A stretch of 64,000 bases of DNA from UKL13-3 sp943369665 (lineage in GTDB: Bacteria > Bacteroidota > Bacteroidia > UKL13-3). The position numbers and the translations under genes were made by a program. The notes beneath the pieces are model-generated. The model ran no database searches. It saw only the letters and a list, made by a program, of their open reading frames with translations, and was not told where the DNA came from. Where the stretch lies: contig CALRNX020000014.1 in NCBI GenBank assembly GCA_943369665.1, positions 17,607 through 81,606 on the forward strand. The letters run 5' to 3'. Shown in pieces: positions 7,629 to 16,796 of the stretch. How positions within the stretch are numbered: position 1 is the first letter of the stretch; each line of letters opens with the position of its first letter.

Positions 7629-9173
7629 ATGACCGATAGAAGAGTTAGAGTTCGTTTTGCCCCAAGCCCTACCGGGCCTTTACACATTGGGGGTGTTCGT
7701 ACAGCATTGTACAATTATTTGTTTGCCAAAAAACATGGTGGCGATTTTTACATACGTGTGGAAGATACAGACCAAACCCGCTTTGTTCCGGGTGCGGAAG
7801 AGTATATTATAGAGTCGCTTAAATGGCTTGGAATCATTGCCGATGAAGGTATTGGGTTTGGTCCTGATGCTTCGGGAGGCCCGCATGCGCCTTACCGTCA
7901 GAGTGAACGTAAACACATGTATAAGCAATATGCCATGCAGTTGATTGAGGCAGGTCATGCATATTATGCATTTGATACTCCTGAAGACCTGGAAGCCATG
8001 CGTGAGCGCTTAAAGGCTTCGAATGTGGATGCCAAATACGATGCGATTACACGCAGTGCAATGAAAAACTCGTTGACGTTAAGCGAAGACGAAGTAAAAA
8101 GTCGTATAGAAAATGGAGAAGCGTATGTGATCCGTTTTAAATTACCACGCAAAGAAGAAGTAAAGTTTCATGACGAGATCCGTGGTTGGGTAAATGTAAA
8201 TACCAGCCAAATGGATGATAAAGTATTATACAAAAGCGATGGAATGCCAACGTATCATTTGGCCAATGTGGTGGATGATTATTTGATGCAAACTTCGCAT
8301 GTGATCCGCGGAGAAGAATGGCTGCCATCTGCACCGCTGCATGTGTTATTATACCGTGCTTTGGGTTGGGAAGATGTGATGCCGAAATTTGCACATTTAC
8401 CTTTATTGTTAAAGCCTGAAGGAAATGGAAAGCTCAGCAAACGAGATGGTGATCGGTTGGGATTCCCGGTCTTCCCATTGCAATGGACGGATCCTAAAAC
8501 GGGGGAAATTTCGAGCGGATACCGCGAAAGTGGTTATATGCCCGAAGCGGTGGTTAATTTATTGGCATTGCTGGGCTGGAATCCCGGAAACAATCTGGAG
8601 TTAATGAGTTTAACCGAGATGGTTAATTTGTTCTCTTTGGACAGGGTGAGTAAACACGGAGCAAAATTCGACCAAAACAAAGCGAAATGGTTCAACCAGC
8701 AATATGTTCGCCACACGGATAATGCAATACTAGCAGCTGAATTGAAAAAGGAAGTTGAAGCGCGTAAGTTGGATTTTAGCGATGCCTATATAACCCGAAC
8801 TTGCGAATTGATTAAAGAGAAGATTTCGTTTGTAAAGGAGTTATGGAGTTTTGGCGAGTATTTTTTTATTGCTCCAACAGTATATGATGCCGGTGTTATT
8901 GAAAAACGCTGGAACGAAAAGTCACCATTGGTATTGCAGGATACAATCCAGGCACTGCGTCCGTTAGAAGAATATAATGCAGCAACGATTGAAGCAGCAT
9001 ACAACGAAGCGTTAACTAAAAACGGTGTAGCCAATAAAGATTTCATGCAATTGTTGCGTGTGTGTTTATCAGGTGTTGCCGGTGGTCCTCCTATTTTTGA
9101 AATGGCTGAGTTGTTTGGCAAAAAGGAAACCATCGCGCGCTTACAACGTGCAATGGATACAATCAAAAAATAA
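7629..9173 (+). CDS. gltX: Glutamyl-tRNA synthetase
   Basis: This 514-residue class I aminoacyl-tRNA synthetase has the HIGH-type motif in APSPTGPLHIGG (11-22) and the KMSKS-type motif KLSKR (268-272), at normal spacing and length. It charges tRNA-Glu in the cytoplasm. It heads an apparent three-gene operon: a lipoprotein gene starts 6 bases downstream and a B12-binding subunit gene 8 bases after that. I see no functional reason for the grouping. Confidence 0.97.
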   Translation: MTDRRVRVRFAPSPTGPLHIGGVRTALYNYLFAKKHGGDFYIRVEDTDQTRFVPGAEEYIIESLKWLGIIADEGIGFGPDASGGPHAPYRQSERKHMYKQYAMQLIEAGHAYYAFDTPEDLEAMRERLKASNVDAKYDAITRSAMKNSLTLSEDEVKSRIENGEAYVIRFKLPRKEEVKFHDEIRGWVNVNTSQMDDKVLYKSDGMPTYHLANVVDDYLMQTSHVIRGEEWLPSAPLHVLLYRALGWEDVMPKFAHLPLLLKPEGNGKLSKRDGDRLGFPVFPLQWTDPKTGEISSGYRESGYMPEAVVNLLALLGWNPGNNLELMSLTEMVNLFSLDRVSKHGAKFDQNKAKWFNQQYVRHTDNAILAAELKKEVEARKLDFSDAYITRTCELIKEKISFVKELWSFGEYFFIAPTVYDAGVIEKRWNEKSPLVLQDTIQALRPLEEYNAATIEAAYNEALTKNGVANKDFMQLLRVCLSGVAGGPPIFEMAELFGKKETIARLQRAMDTIKK

Positions 9174-9179
9174 AACAGT

Positions 9180-9731
9180 ATGAAAAAATTGCTTGTGTAT
9201 GTAAGTATTGTTTTGGCACTTTCTTCGTGCAAAACGGCTTTGTTTGATAGCCTTCCCGGCCAGGAGCAAAAAACATTTCCGGCACAACTGCAAGGCTCGT
9301 ATTACGTAAAAGTACCTTCGGGTTTTTTTAACCGAACAGCAATGAAGGATACCTTGTTTTTTGAAATAAACGAAAAAGGGATCGTTACACGTGATAGCAG
9401 CAATGTAAACGAAACCAAACTGGACAACATGCACCACTTGCGATTGGTTAATCAAAAATACAATGTGCTTGCGGTTCAGGATGAAGAGTATAAAAGCTTT
9501 TGGAACTTTACGTTTGTTGAGCAAACAAAACGCGGTGCAAAGTTTTACAGCGTGATCGAGGATGATAAAAGTTCGGTATTACCGAAGTATTTCAAACGGT
9601 CATTTGTTGCAGTGAATAATGCAGGTGATTCTGTTTTTGCATACAAAACAAATGATGTTCAATTGGGCAATTATTTCGAAAAGGTATTGCGTAAAAAAGA
9701 AGCACTGGAATTGGTGCGCATCAAAAAATAA
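9180..9731 (+). CDS. Lipoprotein of unknown function
   Basis: The 183-residue protein has a lipoprotein signal with the acceptor cysteine at C17 (LALSSC). The mature part is basic and beta-rich, with no enzyme motif that I can see and no recognised family. It sits between gltX and the B12-binding protein with only a few bases on either side, so it is probably transcribed with them. Confidence 0.8.
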   Translation: MKKLLVYVSIVLALSSCKTALFDSLPGQEQKTFPAQLQGSYYVKVPSGFFNRTAMKDTLFFEINEKGIVTRDSSNVNETKLDNMHHLRLVNQKYNVLAVQDEEYKSFWNFTFVEQTKRGAKFYSVIEDDKSSVLPKYFKRSFVAVNNAGDSVFAYKTNDVQLGNYFEKVLRKKEALELVRIKK

Positions 9732-9739
9732 TATTAATA

Positions 9740-10147
9740 ATGAGTAAACCCATAAGAGTATTAGTAGCCAAAGTTGGACTTGATGGACACGATCGTGGAG
9801 CCAAAGTAATAGCCACAGCATTGCGCGATGCAGGTATGGAAGTGATCTATACTGGCTTACGCCAAACGCCCGAAATGGTGGTTCAGGCGGCTTTGCAGGA
9901 AGATGTGGATGTAATTGGTGTGAGCATTCTATCAGGAGCCCACAATACCGTTTTTCCACGTCTCATTGATTTAATGAAAAAGGAGGGAATGGAGGATGTG
10001 TTGCTTACAGGTGGAGGTATTATTCCTGATGAAGACATGCAAAATTTGGGCAATTTAGGTGTGGGAAAATTGTTTGCTCCGGGCTCGCCTATGAGTGAAA
10101 TATCAGCATATATAAAGGATTGGGTAAACACCCATCGCAACAAATAG
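9740..10147 (+). CDS. Stand-alone cobalamin-binding domain of methylmalonyl-CoA mutase type
   Basis: All 135 residues form one B12-binding Rossmann-like domain. DGHDRG (15-20) supplies the DxHxxG histidine that ligates cobalt from below, and SILSGAH and LLTGGGIIPDEDM are the other family motifs. It corresponds to the C-terminal domain of methylmalonyl-CoA mutase, here a separate polypeptide that would need a partner subunit carrying the TIM-barrel catalytic domain. No such partner is in the window. The likely role is interconversion of methylmalonyl-CoA and succinyl-CoA or a related acyl-CoA mutase step. Confidence 0.85.
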   Translation: MSKPIRVLVAKVGLDGHDRGAKVIATALRDAGMEVIYTGLRQTPEMVVQAALQEDVDVIGVSILSGAHNTVFPRLIDLMKKEGMEDVLLTGGGIIPDEDMQNLGNLGVGKLFAPGSPMSEISAYIKDWVNTHRNK

Positions 10148-10188
10148 CATTGTAATCTTTGTGTATAAAAAACATGTATTTAATACCT

Positions 10189-10212
10189 CAATAAACACAA
10201 ATACGTTTATTG
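10189..10212. repeat. Perfect 8-bp inverted repeat upstream of the crotonase gene
   Basis: CAATAAAC and GTTTATTG are separated by 8 bases, about 70 bases upstream of the crotonase start codon. There is no T tract, so a regulator-binding site is as plausible as an RNA hairpin. Function unknown. Confidence 0.35.
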
Positions 10213-10283
10213 TTGTGTTACCAATAAGCGAAACAATTTAGTCTACTATTTTTATAATTTTAAAAAGTAACAAAACATTTTAG

Positions 10284-11075
10284 ATGACAACAGCAGCTAT
10301 GTACGAAACGATTCTGACAGAAATTAAAAACGAGATTTTTTACATCACGATTAACAGAGAATCAAAACTGAATGCCCTCAACATTCAAACTTTAACCGAT
10401 ATCAAAAATGCCGTATTGAGTATTTATGGAAGTTCCGAAGTAAAAGGGGTGATCCTTACCGGTTCGGGACAAAAGGCGTTTGCAGCGGGAGCTGATATTG
10501 CAGAGTTTGCAAATTTTAATGTAGAAGAAGGAACTCGCATGAGTGCTGAAGGACATGCAGTGTTAAATGCTATCGAAAATTGCCCTAAACCTGTTATTGC
10601 AGCCATTAACGGATTTGCATTGGGAGGAGGAAACGAATTGGCCATGTCGTGCCATATGAGAATTGCCGGAGAAGGTGCAAAATTTGGTCAGCCTGAAGTA
10701 AACTTGGGTATTACGCCAGGTTATGCAGGCACTCAACGTTTGGCTCAATTGATTGGTAAAGGCCGTGCGTTGGAAGTATTAATGACTGGAGACATGATCC
10801 CTGCTCAACGTGCTTATGAAATGGGCTTGGTAAACCATGTTGTGCCTGTAGATCAGGTTGTAGCTAAGGCGGAAGAGATCCTAAGCAAAGTAAAAACCAA
10901 ATCGCCATTGGCTATTGCCTCGGTTATCCGTTGTGTAAATGCGCATTACGAGAAGAAACTGGATGGAAACAATGTTGAAATAAATGAGTTTGGAAACTTC
11001 TTCGGATCGGAAGATTTTAAAGAAGGTACCATAGCCTTCATGGAGAAACGCAAAGCAGAATTTAAAGGAAAATAA
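10284..11075 (+). CDS. Enoyl-CoA hydratase (crotonase family)
   Basis: The 263-residue protein has the crotonase fold signatures. The oxyanion-hole segments are FAAGAD (66-71) and ALGGGNE (112-118), and both acid/base glutamates of true hydratases are present, E118 and E138 (QPEVNLGI). It should add water to trans-2-enoyl-CoA in fatty-acid or amino-acid breakdown. The retained glutamate pair argues against isomerase or decarboxylase relatives. It follows the B12-binding protein after 136 bases and is followed by a repeat element and a terminator. Confidence 0.9.
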   Translation: MTTAAMYETILTEIKNEIFYITINRESKLNALNIQTLTDIKNAVLSIYGSSEVKGVILTGSGQKAFAAGADIAEFANFNVEEGTRMSAEGHAVLNAIENCPKPVIAAINGFALGGGNELAMSCHMRIAGEGAKFGQPEVNLGITPGYAGTQRLAQLIGKGRALEVLMTGDMIPAQRAYEMGLVNHVVPVDQVVAKAEEILSKVKTKSPLAIASVIRCVNAHYEKKLDGNNVEINEFGNFFGSEDFKEGTIAFMEKRKAEFKGK

Positions 11076-11094
11076 TTTTTATAGATGACGTTTT

Positions 11095-11187
11095 AGCCAC
11101 AGATTCCACAGATTAGTGTTTTTCAAAGGTATCAGTGAAAATGATCACAAATAGTCTTGGGCCAAATTTCTGTGTTAATCAGTAGCA
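11095..11187. repeat. Intergenic inverted-repeat element, copy 2
   Basis: The ends read TAGCCACAGATTCCACAGATT and TTTCTGTGTTAATCAGTAGCA in imperfect inverted relation. The element shares its ends and a central GTGAAAA-type block with the copy at 4843-4930, while the rest differs. It lies just downstream of the crotonase gene. Confidence 0.75.
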
Positions 11188-11221
11188 CTGACCACTATAT
11201 TTTTTATAACGTAAGTATTGT

Positions 11222-11252
11222 AAAAGCCAGGCAGAAATGTTTGGCTTTTTTT
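11222..11252 (+). terminator. Rho-independent terminator
   Basis: A 12-base-pair stem with arms AAAAGCCAGGCA and TGTTTGGCTTTT and loop GAAA is followed by further T residues. It ends transcription from the crotonase gene. Confidence 0.85.
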
Positions 11253-11292
11253 GTGCTGTTTCATTTTCAAAAAAAGTAATAACTTGCCCTCA

Positions 11293-11955
11293 GTGGAACA
11301 GCATACAACCTCCAAGGAAAAAATATTAAAAAAAGTACGTGCTGCTTTGATTTTTAAATCGAAGAGTAAATTTACAAATATTGACCTGGAGAGTAATGTA
11401 TATGCACAACCCGATAAAGATGAATCGATATTTGAAACGTTTGCAAGACAGTTCACACAGCTTACCGGGCAGTTCGTTATTTGCGACAACAAGTTCGATT
11501 TTATAGATAAACTCCTTACCCTTGCAGAGCGCAAAAAGTATAAAAATATTTACTGTTGGGATGAAACATTGCAAACCCAATTGCAGGATGCAGGGATTTC
11601 CTTTCAGGCAAAAAGAGATAACCTCGAAAAGATGCAGGTTGCAATTACCAATTGTGAAGCATTAATAGCCAGAACAGGTTCGGTATTGGTTACTTCAGGT
11701 AAAAATTCACGGATTCTTTCCATCTATCCTCCTGTTCATATTGTGGTTGCTTATACTTCGCAGGTGGTGATGGAAATTAAAGACGGCTTGCAGGTATTGC
11801 GCAATAAATATGGCAAAAATCTACCATCCATGATCTCGTTTATTTCGGGTCCGAGCCGTACAAGTGATATTGAAAAAACACTTGTTATTGGTGCCCAAGG
11901 GCCCAAAGAAGTGTTTGTATTTTTGATCGATGATGCCAAACATGATTCTTTATAA
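11293..11955 (+). CDS. LUD-domain protein (LutC/YkgG family)
   Basis: The protein has about 220 residues and the LUD-domain layout: N-terminal TSKEKILKKVRAAL helix, ITNCEALIARTGSVLVTSG, and ISGPSRTSDIEKTLVIGAQGPKEV. In LutABC operons this family works in lactate oxidation, but no lutA or lutB partner is next to it, so its role here is open. A longer reading from 11251 would begin inside the terminator, so I place the start at the GTG at 11293; a TTG at 11284 is an alternative. It is the first gene of a cluster with lpxH, a secreted protein gene and prfA. Confidence 0.8.
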   Translation: MEQHTTSKEKILKKVRAALIFKSKSKFTNIDLESNVYAQPDKDESIFETFARQFTQLTGQFVICDNKFDFIDKLLTLAERKKYKNIYCWDETLQTQLQDAGISFQAKRDNLEKMQVAITNCEALIARTGSVLVTSGKNSRILSIYPPVHIVVAYTSQVVMEIKDGLQVLRNKYGKNLPSMISFISGPSRTSDIEKTLVIGAQGPKEVFVFLIDDAKHDSL

Positions 11956-11996
11956 CGGATAAATAATTATCCACCTCCAACCAATTATACCAAGCA

Positions 11997-12746
11997 TTGA
12001 GCACAGCAACAAAAATATATTTCCTGTCCGATTTTCATTTAGGTGTTCCCGATTATGAATCGAGTTTACAGCGTGAAAAAAGAATCGTTCGTTGGTTGGA
12101 TGAAGTAGCAAAAGACGCGTCCGATATTTATTTTGTAGGCGACCTGTTTGATTTTTGGTTTGAGTATAAAACGGTTGTTCCCAAAGGATTTGTAAGGTTA
12201 TTGGGCAAAATGGCCCAGTTAAGTGATGCCGGTATCAAACTTCATGTATTTCATGGAAACCACGATCTGTGGCAGTTTGGCTATTTTGAAAAAGAGATTG
12301 GCTGTACGGTGTATCCCAAACAAGTTACCCTAAACCTGAAAGGCAAGAAATTTCACATTGCACATGGGGATGGATTGGGGCCCGGGCAAAAATGGTTCAA
12401 GTTTATTTTATCCATTTACCGCAATCCTTTTTTTCAGCGTTTTTTTGCGTTCATGCATCCCAATCTTGCTATTACAGTTGCTAATTGGTTCTCGCAACGG
12501 AGCAAACACAAAACCCATACAACCGATCAGGTATACCTTGGCGATGATAAAGAATACCTAGTTTTATACGCCAGGGAAGTGCTTTCCCGCGAACCCATTG
12601 ATTATTTTATCTTTGGTCATCGGCATTTTCCGTTCGATAAGAAAGTTGGTAACAGCCACGTTATCAACCTAGGTGATTGGATGGGTTATAATACCTATGT
12701 TGTATTTGACGGAACCACTGTTGAGCTCAAAAAGTATGAAGGATAA
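11997..12746 (+). CDS. lpxH: UDP-2,3-diacylglucosamine diphosphatase, LpxH-like
   Basis: This 249-residue metallophosphoesterase carries the full ligand set: D12 and H14 (SDFHLG), D49 (GDLFDFW), the HGNHD motif at 86-90, H123 (AHGDG) and a late FGHRH motif. In lipid A synthesis LpxH splits UDP-2,3-diacylglucosamine to lipid X and UMP at the inner membrane. The only sensible start is the TTG at 11997, because the SDFHLG motif begins 10 residues later. It lies 41 bases after the LUD gene and overlaps the next gene by 11 bases. Confidence 0.85.
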   Translation: MSTATKIYFLSDFHLGVPDYESSLQREKRIVRWLDEVAKDASDIYFVGDLFDFWFEYKTVVPKGFVRLLGKMAQLSDAGIKLHVFHGNHDLWQFGYFEKEIGCTVYPKQVTLNLKGKKFHIAHGDGLGPGQKWFKFILSIYRNPFFQRFFAFMHPNLAITVANWFSQRSKHKTHTTDQVYLGDDKEYLVLYAREVLSREPIDYFIFGHRHFPFDKKVGNSHVINLGDWMGYNTYVVFDGTTVELKKYEG

Positions 12747-13596
12747 AAACAGTTTTAAATGGGTTTGTAAAGGGTTGTTATGCCTGGTGCTTTCCGTTTG
12801 CTGTTTTGTGTATAATGTCACTGCGCAAATTCATGTATCCGATTCACTCGCTACCTCGGATTCTTCTTTTCGATTGATCAAAACGATTCCAATTGATGCA
12901 AAGGATTTGCAAACAGACAGGTTAGGGAATTTGTATTTGGTGAGTCAAACCAATCAGCTGTATAAATACAGTGTTGAAGGAAAATTGCTCAGCACATTAA
13001 ATTATAAGTACCTCGGAAATATTACCAGTGTGGATGCCAGCAATCCTTTGGAGATATATGTTTTTTATAAGGAATTAAACCTGGTTGTTTTTTTAGATAA
13101 TAACCTGGCATACAGAGGTGAAATGAGGTTGAATGATGTTGGAATCGGCCAGTCTGCAGCCATTGCGCGCTCATATGATAATGGTATTTGGGTTTTCGAT
13201 CTGGCAGATTTACAATTAAAACGGATGACCAAAGACGGGCAAAATTTGCAAACAAGTGGCAATATCCGTCAGTATATTGCCAACAATAGTTCGGTTATCA
13301 ATATGTACGATAATAATGAACGCGTATTTGTGAATGATTCGGCCAACGGCATTTTGGTATTTGATGTGTTCGCTTCTTATATCAAAACATTGCCAATTAA
13401 AGGATGTACCGAGATAAAGGTAATTGGGGAAGAGCTCTTTTATGAGCAACATCATCAGTTGTATAAATATGAGCTCAAAACCTTCCGAACGCTGGTTTAC
13501 AATATTCCTGAGGCTTCGTTGGTAAAGGATGTCAGCATTGAAAAAGAGCGTTTATACCTGCTAAAAAAGGGAGAAGTAAGTATTTATGGCTTCTAG
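12736..13596 (+). CDS. Secreted protein of unknown function, possibly a beta-propeller
   Basis: The 286-residue protein has a signal peptide with a likely cut after residue 30 (NVTA/Q). The mature part shows repeated beta-strand patterns of the kind LYLVSQTNQLYKYS, DNGIWVFDLADLQLKRM and GILVFDVFASYIKTL, which suggest a propeller. I recognise no catalytic motif. I chose the ATG at 12736 because it begins a clean signal peptide; a longer reading would run deep into lpxH. It overlaps lpxH by 11 bases and lies 33 bases before prfA. A periplasmic or outer-membrane location is inferred. Confidence 0.75.
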   Translation: MKDKNSFKWVCKGLLCLVLSVCCFVYNVTAQIHVSDSLATSDSSFRLIKTIPIDAKDLQTDRLGNLYLVSQTNQLYKYSVEGKLLSTLNYKYLGNITSVDASNPLEIYVFYKELNLVVFLDNNLAYRGEMRLNDVGIGQSAAIARSYDNGIWVFDLADLQLKRMTKDGQNLQTSGNIRQYIANNSSVINMYDNNERVFVNDSANGILVFDVFASYIKTLPIKGCTEIKVIGEELFYEQHHQLYKYELKTFRTLVYNIPEASLVKDVSIEKERLYLLKKGEVSIYGF

Positions 13597-13629
13597 TCAT
13601 TATCTTCGCGCCTCGATTTTTAAGATACC

Positions 13630-14703
13630 ATGTTAGATAAATTAGAAGCAATTGAACAGCGCCATACCAGAGTGGGAGAACAGCTTACCGACCCGGGCGT
13701 ATTAGCGGATATGAAGCGGTTCAAACAGTTAAATAAAGAGTATAAGGACCTTACCCGTATTGTTGAAAAATACCATGAATACCGTACGTTAAAAGGTAAT
13801 ATAGAGAATTGCAAACAGATCCTTGCCACCGAAAAGGATGAAGATATGCGTGAGATGGCAAAGGCCGAATTGGAAGAGATGGAGCCTAAAGTTCCTTTGA
13901 TCGAGGAAGAGATAAAAGTATTGTTGATCCCCAAAGATCCCGGAGACGAAAAAAATGCAATTATTGAAATTCGTGGAGGAACAGGTGGCGATGAGGCAAG
14001 TATTTTTGCGGGAGATCTTTACAGGATGTATACCCGTTACTGTGAAAAACGCGGCTGGAAAGTAGATGTGGTAGATTTTACGGAAGGAACAGCCGGTGGT
14101 TACAAAGAGGTGATCATGGAGGTTACAGCCGAGGACGCATATGGTATTTTGAAATATGAAAGTGGTGTACACCGCGTGCAACGTGTACCCGATACCGAAA
14201 CACAAGGAAGGGTTCACACATCGGCAGCAACCGTTGTGGTATTGCCCGAAGCCGAAGAAGTAGATGTGTATCTGAATCCGGCTGATATTGATCTGCAAAC
14301 GTCACGTTCCGGTGGTGCAGGTGGGCAAAATGTAAATAAAGTTGAAACCAAAGTGCAGCTTACCCACAGGCCAACAGGTATTGTGGTTGTGTGTCAGATA
14401 GAGCGTTCACAGCTAGGAAACAGGGAAAGAGCGATGCAAATGTTGCGTTCCAAATTATATGAAATTGAGTTGAATAAGTATAACGAAAAAATTGCAAGCT
14501 CCCGCAAAACAATGGTTTCAACCGGTGATCGCTCGGCAAAAATTCGTACCTATAATTATCCGCAAGGACGTGTAACCGATCACCGTATTGGATTTACCGT
14601 ATACAATTTACCACAGGTTATGGATGGCGATATCCAAGATTTTATTGATAACCTGCAGGTAGCTGAAAATGCAGAGAAATTGAAAGAAGGCGGATTGATA
14701 TAA
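13630..14703 (+). CDS. prfA: Peptide chain release factor 1
   Basis: The 357-residue protein has the normal length of RF1. The catalytic GGQ is at 231-233 within GGAGGQNVNK, and the segment HRVQRVPDTETQGRVHTSA is typical of RF1/RF2. RF1 recognises UAA and UAG codons and releases the finished peptide. The 5' region contains a TATCTTCGCGCC stretch resembling the -7 plus CGCC pattern seen before other genes here. It converges on comF with only 3 bases between the coding ends. Confidence 0.97.
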   Translation: MLDKLEAIEQRHTRVGEQLTDPGVLADMKRFKQLNKEYKDLTRIVEKYHEYRTLKGNIENCKQILATEKDEDMREMAKAELEEMEPKVPLIEEEIKVLLIPKDPGDEKNAIIEIRGGTGGDEASIFAGDLYRMYTRYCEKRGWKVDVVDFTEGTAGGYKEVIMEVTAEDAYGILKYESGVHRVQRVPDTETQGRVHTSAATVVVLPEAEEVDVYLNPADIDLQTSRSGGAGGQNVNKVETKVQLTHRPTGIVVVCQIERSQLGNRERAMQMLRSKLYEIELNKYNEKIASSRKTMVSTGDRSAKIRTYNYPQGRVTDHRIGFTVYNLPQVMDGDIQDFIDNLQVAENAEKLKEGGLI

Positions 14704-14706
14704 TGC

Positions 14707-15384
14707 TTAGCTGCTTGCGAAAGCAATACTGGCCACACTTAGTTTACAACCCTCTATCGCTAATATTTTTTTGCCGCAGGCTTCAATGGTTGCACCGGTA
14801 GTGATCACATCATCTACCAGCAATATATGTTTATGTGCAAACGCACTTGTTGCTGTTACTTCAAAAACGTCCTCTACATTTTCCCATCGTTCAAACCGTT
14901 GTTTTTTAGTTTGGGTTTCCGTGGCTTTATGCCTCATTATATAGTGGCTCATATTTTCTGCATCTAAGCTTGCCGACAGACCCTGTACAATTAGTTCGCT
15001 TTGATTGTAACCCCTGATTCGTTGTTTACTTTTGTGCAATGGAATAGCCGCTATACCATCCACGTTCAGGCCGGCCTGTTGTAATATGCTCCCGTAATAC
15101 TGACCTATAAAAACAGCTAATTCTTTATTGTCTTTGTATTTTATCTCGTGCAAAATATGTTGTACGGCATTCCCTTTTTTAAAGTATAAAAATGCAAGGG
15201 CTTGTTCTAATGGAATACGTCCCCAAAATACTTTTGATAAATGATGTTCAGGTAATGTATGGAAATAGGTTTGTGGCAAATGGAGCAGGCAATGCGTACA
15301 CAAAAAAGTTTCGTTAACAGCCAAGTTTCCATTGCAGGCAATACACAACCTGGGGTAAAAGAGTTGTACCAATGATTTGAGCAT
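14707..15384 (-). CDS. comF: ComF family phosphoribosyltransferase-like protein
   Basis: The 225-residue protein has an N-terminal zinc site (C14, C17, C29, C32) and a C-terminal phosphoribosyltransferase domain with the PRPP loop ILLVDDVITTGAT at 187-199. ComF proteins take part in DNA uptake during natural transformation in several bacteria. Together with the YifB/ComM protein at 31629 this hints at competence, but neither gene proves it. It is monocistronic, convergent with prfA and divergent from the ferredoxin-NADP reductase gene. Confidence 0.9.
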   Translation of the reverse strand: MLKSLVQLFYPRLCIACNGNLAVNETFLCTHCLLHLPQTYFHTLPEHHLSKVFWGRIPLEQALAFLYFKKGNAVQHILHEIKYKDNKELAVFIGQYYGSILQQAGLNVDGIAAIPLHKSKQRIRGYNQSELIVQGLSASLDAENMSHYIMRHKATETQTKKQRFERWENVEDVFEVTATSAFAHKHILLVDDVITTGATIEACGKKILAIEGCKLSVASIAFASS

Positions 15385-15519
15385 TTTTCAAAAGGGGTAT
15401 TTAATCAACGATATTGGATGGTTGAGGTGAGTTTATTACCTATCTACCAAATTATTTAAAATGTGAAACAAATCCAATCATAATTCTTTAAGTTTGAGTT
15501 AGGTTAAACAGATATCAAT

Positions 15520-16239
15520 ATGAAACAGGTTTTTTACGATGCCGAAATCATTCACATCATTGATGAGTCTGAAGTTGTGAAGCGATTCTTTTTTCGCATG
15601 TTACATGTAGAGAAGTTTCATTTTAAACCGGGTCAATTTGTAATGGTTAATTTGCCGATTGAATCTAAGATTTCTTATAGGAGCTATTCAATTGCTTCGG
15701 CCCCCGGGGAGGATAATATTTTTGAACTAATCATTGTGTTAAATGAAACAGGATTAGGGACTCCATATATGTGGGAGCATTATAAAGTTGGAATGAAGGT
15801 TCCCGTTGCCGGTCCGGTTGGAAAGTTTACATTGCCGGAAACAATTAATCACGACCTTTGCCTGATAGCTACAGGTACAGGTATTGCGCCTTTGCGCAGC
15901 ATGGTACATCATATCATCAACAATAATATCGAACACCAAAATATTTATATGGTGTTTGGGAATCGTGTCCAACGTGATATTTTGTATCGGAAGGAAATGG
16001 AATTGCTGGATGAGCAGTATTCTAAATTTAACTTTATTCCGGTTTTGTCTCGTGAAGATGCTTCAACCTGGAATGGAAAAACTGGGTATGTTCATGCGAT
16101 CTATGAAGAGTTGTTTGCCGATAAACGTCCTGCCTCTTTTTATTTGTGTGGCTGGAAAAACATGATATTAGACGCCCGCGACAGGTTGGTGGGCATGGGT
16201 TATAGCAAAGAGTTTATTAAATTTGAACTCTATGATTAA
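15520..16239 (+). CDS. fpr: Ferredoxin/flavodoxin-NADP reductase
   Basis: The 239-residue flavoprotein has the FAD-binding RSYS motif at 54-57, the NADP-binding ATGTGIAPLRSM at 117-128, and the late YLCGWKNMI motif of bacterial FNRs. It moves electrons between NADPH and ferredoxin or flavodoxin. An exact TAAGTTTG -7 element lies at 15489-15496 but no good -33 box is seen. The WG-repeat gene downstream overlaps its end by 8 bases, so the two form an operon. Confidence 0.9.
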   Translation: MKQVFYDAEIIHIIDESEVVKRFFFRMLHVEKFHFKPGQFVMVNLPIESKISYRSYSIASAPGEDNIFELIIVLNETGLGTPYMWEHYKVGMKVPVAGPVGKFTLPETINHDLCLIATGTGIAPLRSMVHHIINNNIEHQNIYMVFGNRVQRDILYRKEMELLDEQYSKFNFIPVLSREDASTWNGKTGYVHAIYEELFADKRPASFYLCGWKNMILDARDRLVGMGYSKEFIKFELYD

Positions 16240-16729
16240 GTTACATACCCTAAAAATAAACTTGTTATTATTGTGCGTATCGTGCTCCTTTATCTCCTTT
16301 GCTCAGGAAGGTTACGATGCAATTGGAAAGTTCAAAAATGGGAAAGCCATTGTACAAAAAAATGGCGTGTTTGGAGTAGTGGATACTGCCGGAAAAATTA
16401 TTGTACCCATTAAATATGATTATATATTCAAGGTTAAAAGCAATGGATTGGCGCAGGTTCAAATCGGGGATTTATACGGGATGATCAATGAACAAGGTGT
16501 AGAAGTTGTGCCTGTAAAATATGAACATATTAGTGACTTTGAAGATGGTCTTGCCGTGGTGCAACTCAAAGAACGTTTTGGTCTTATTGATGAGAATGGA
16601 AAAGAACTGACCCCTATCAAGTACACCTATATTAGTCCGTTTAAAAAAGGAATGTCGCAGGTTTATGTGGGCGATAAGGTCGGTCTGATTGATACTTCTG
16701 GCAATGAAGTGATAAAGGTTAGTGAATAA
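16232..16729 (+). CDS. Secreted WG-repeat protein
   Basis: The 165-residue protein has a signal peptide cut near residue 24 (SFA/Q) and then about four WG-type repeats of roughly 30 residues. They are recognisable from GKAIVQKNGVFGVVDTAGK, GLAQVQIGDLYGMINEQG and GLAVVQLKERFGLIDENGK. WG repeats are common in exported Bacteroidota proteins and are thought to be binding modules. The ATG at 16232 is preferred over the TTG at 16223 because it begins the signal peptide directly. Confidence 0.85.
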   Translation: MIKLHTLKINLLLLCVSCSFISFAQEGYDAIGKFKNGKAIVQKNGVFGVVDTAGKIIVPIKYDYIFKVKSNGLAQVQIGDLYGMINEQGVEVVPVKYEHISDFEDGLAVVQLKERFGLIDENGKELTPIKYTYISPFKKGMSQVYVGDKVGLIDTSGNEVIKVSE

Positions 16730-16796
16730 CCGCTTATCACATTCCCTTGCTTAATCCAATATTCTTCGTGATTTTGCGGTGATTAATTTGACCGTC

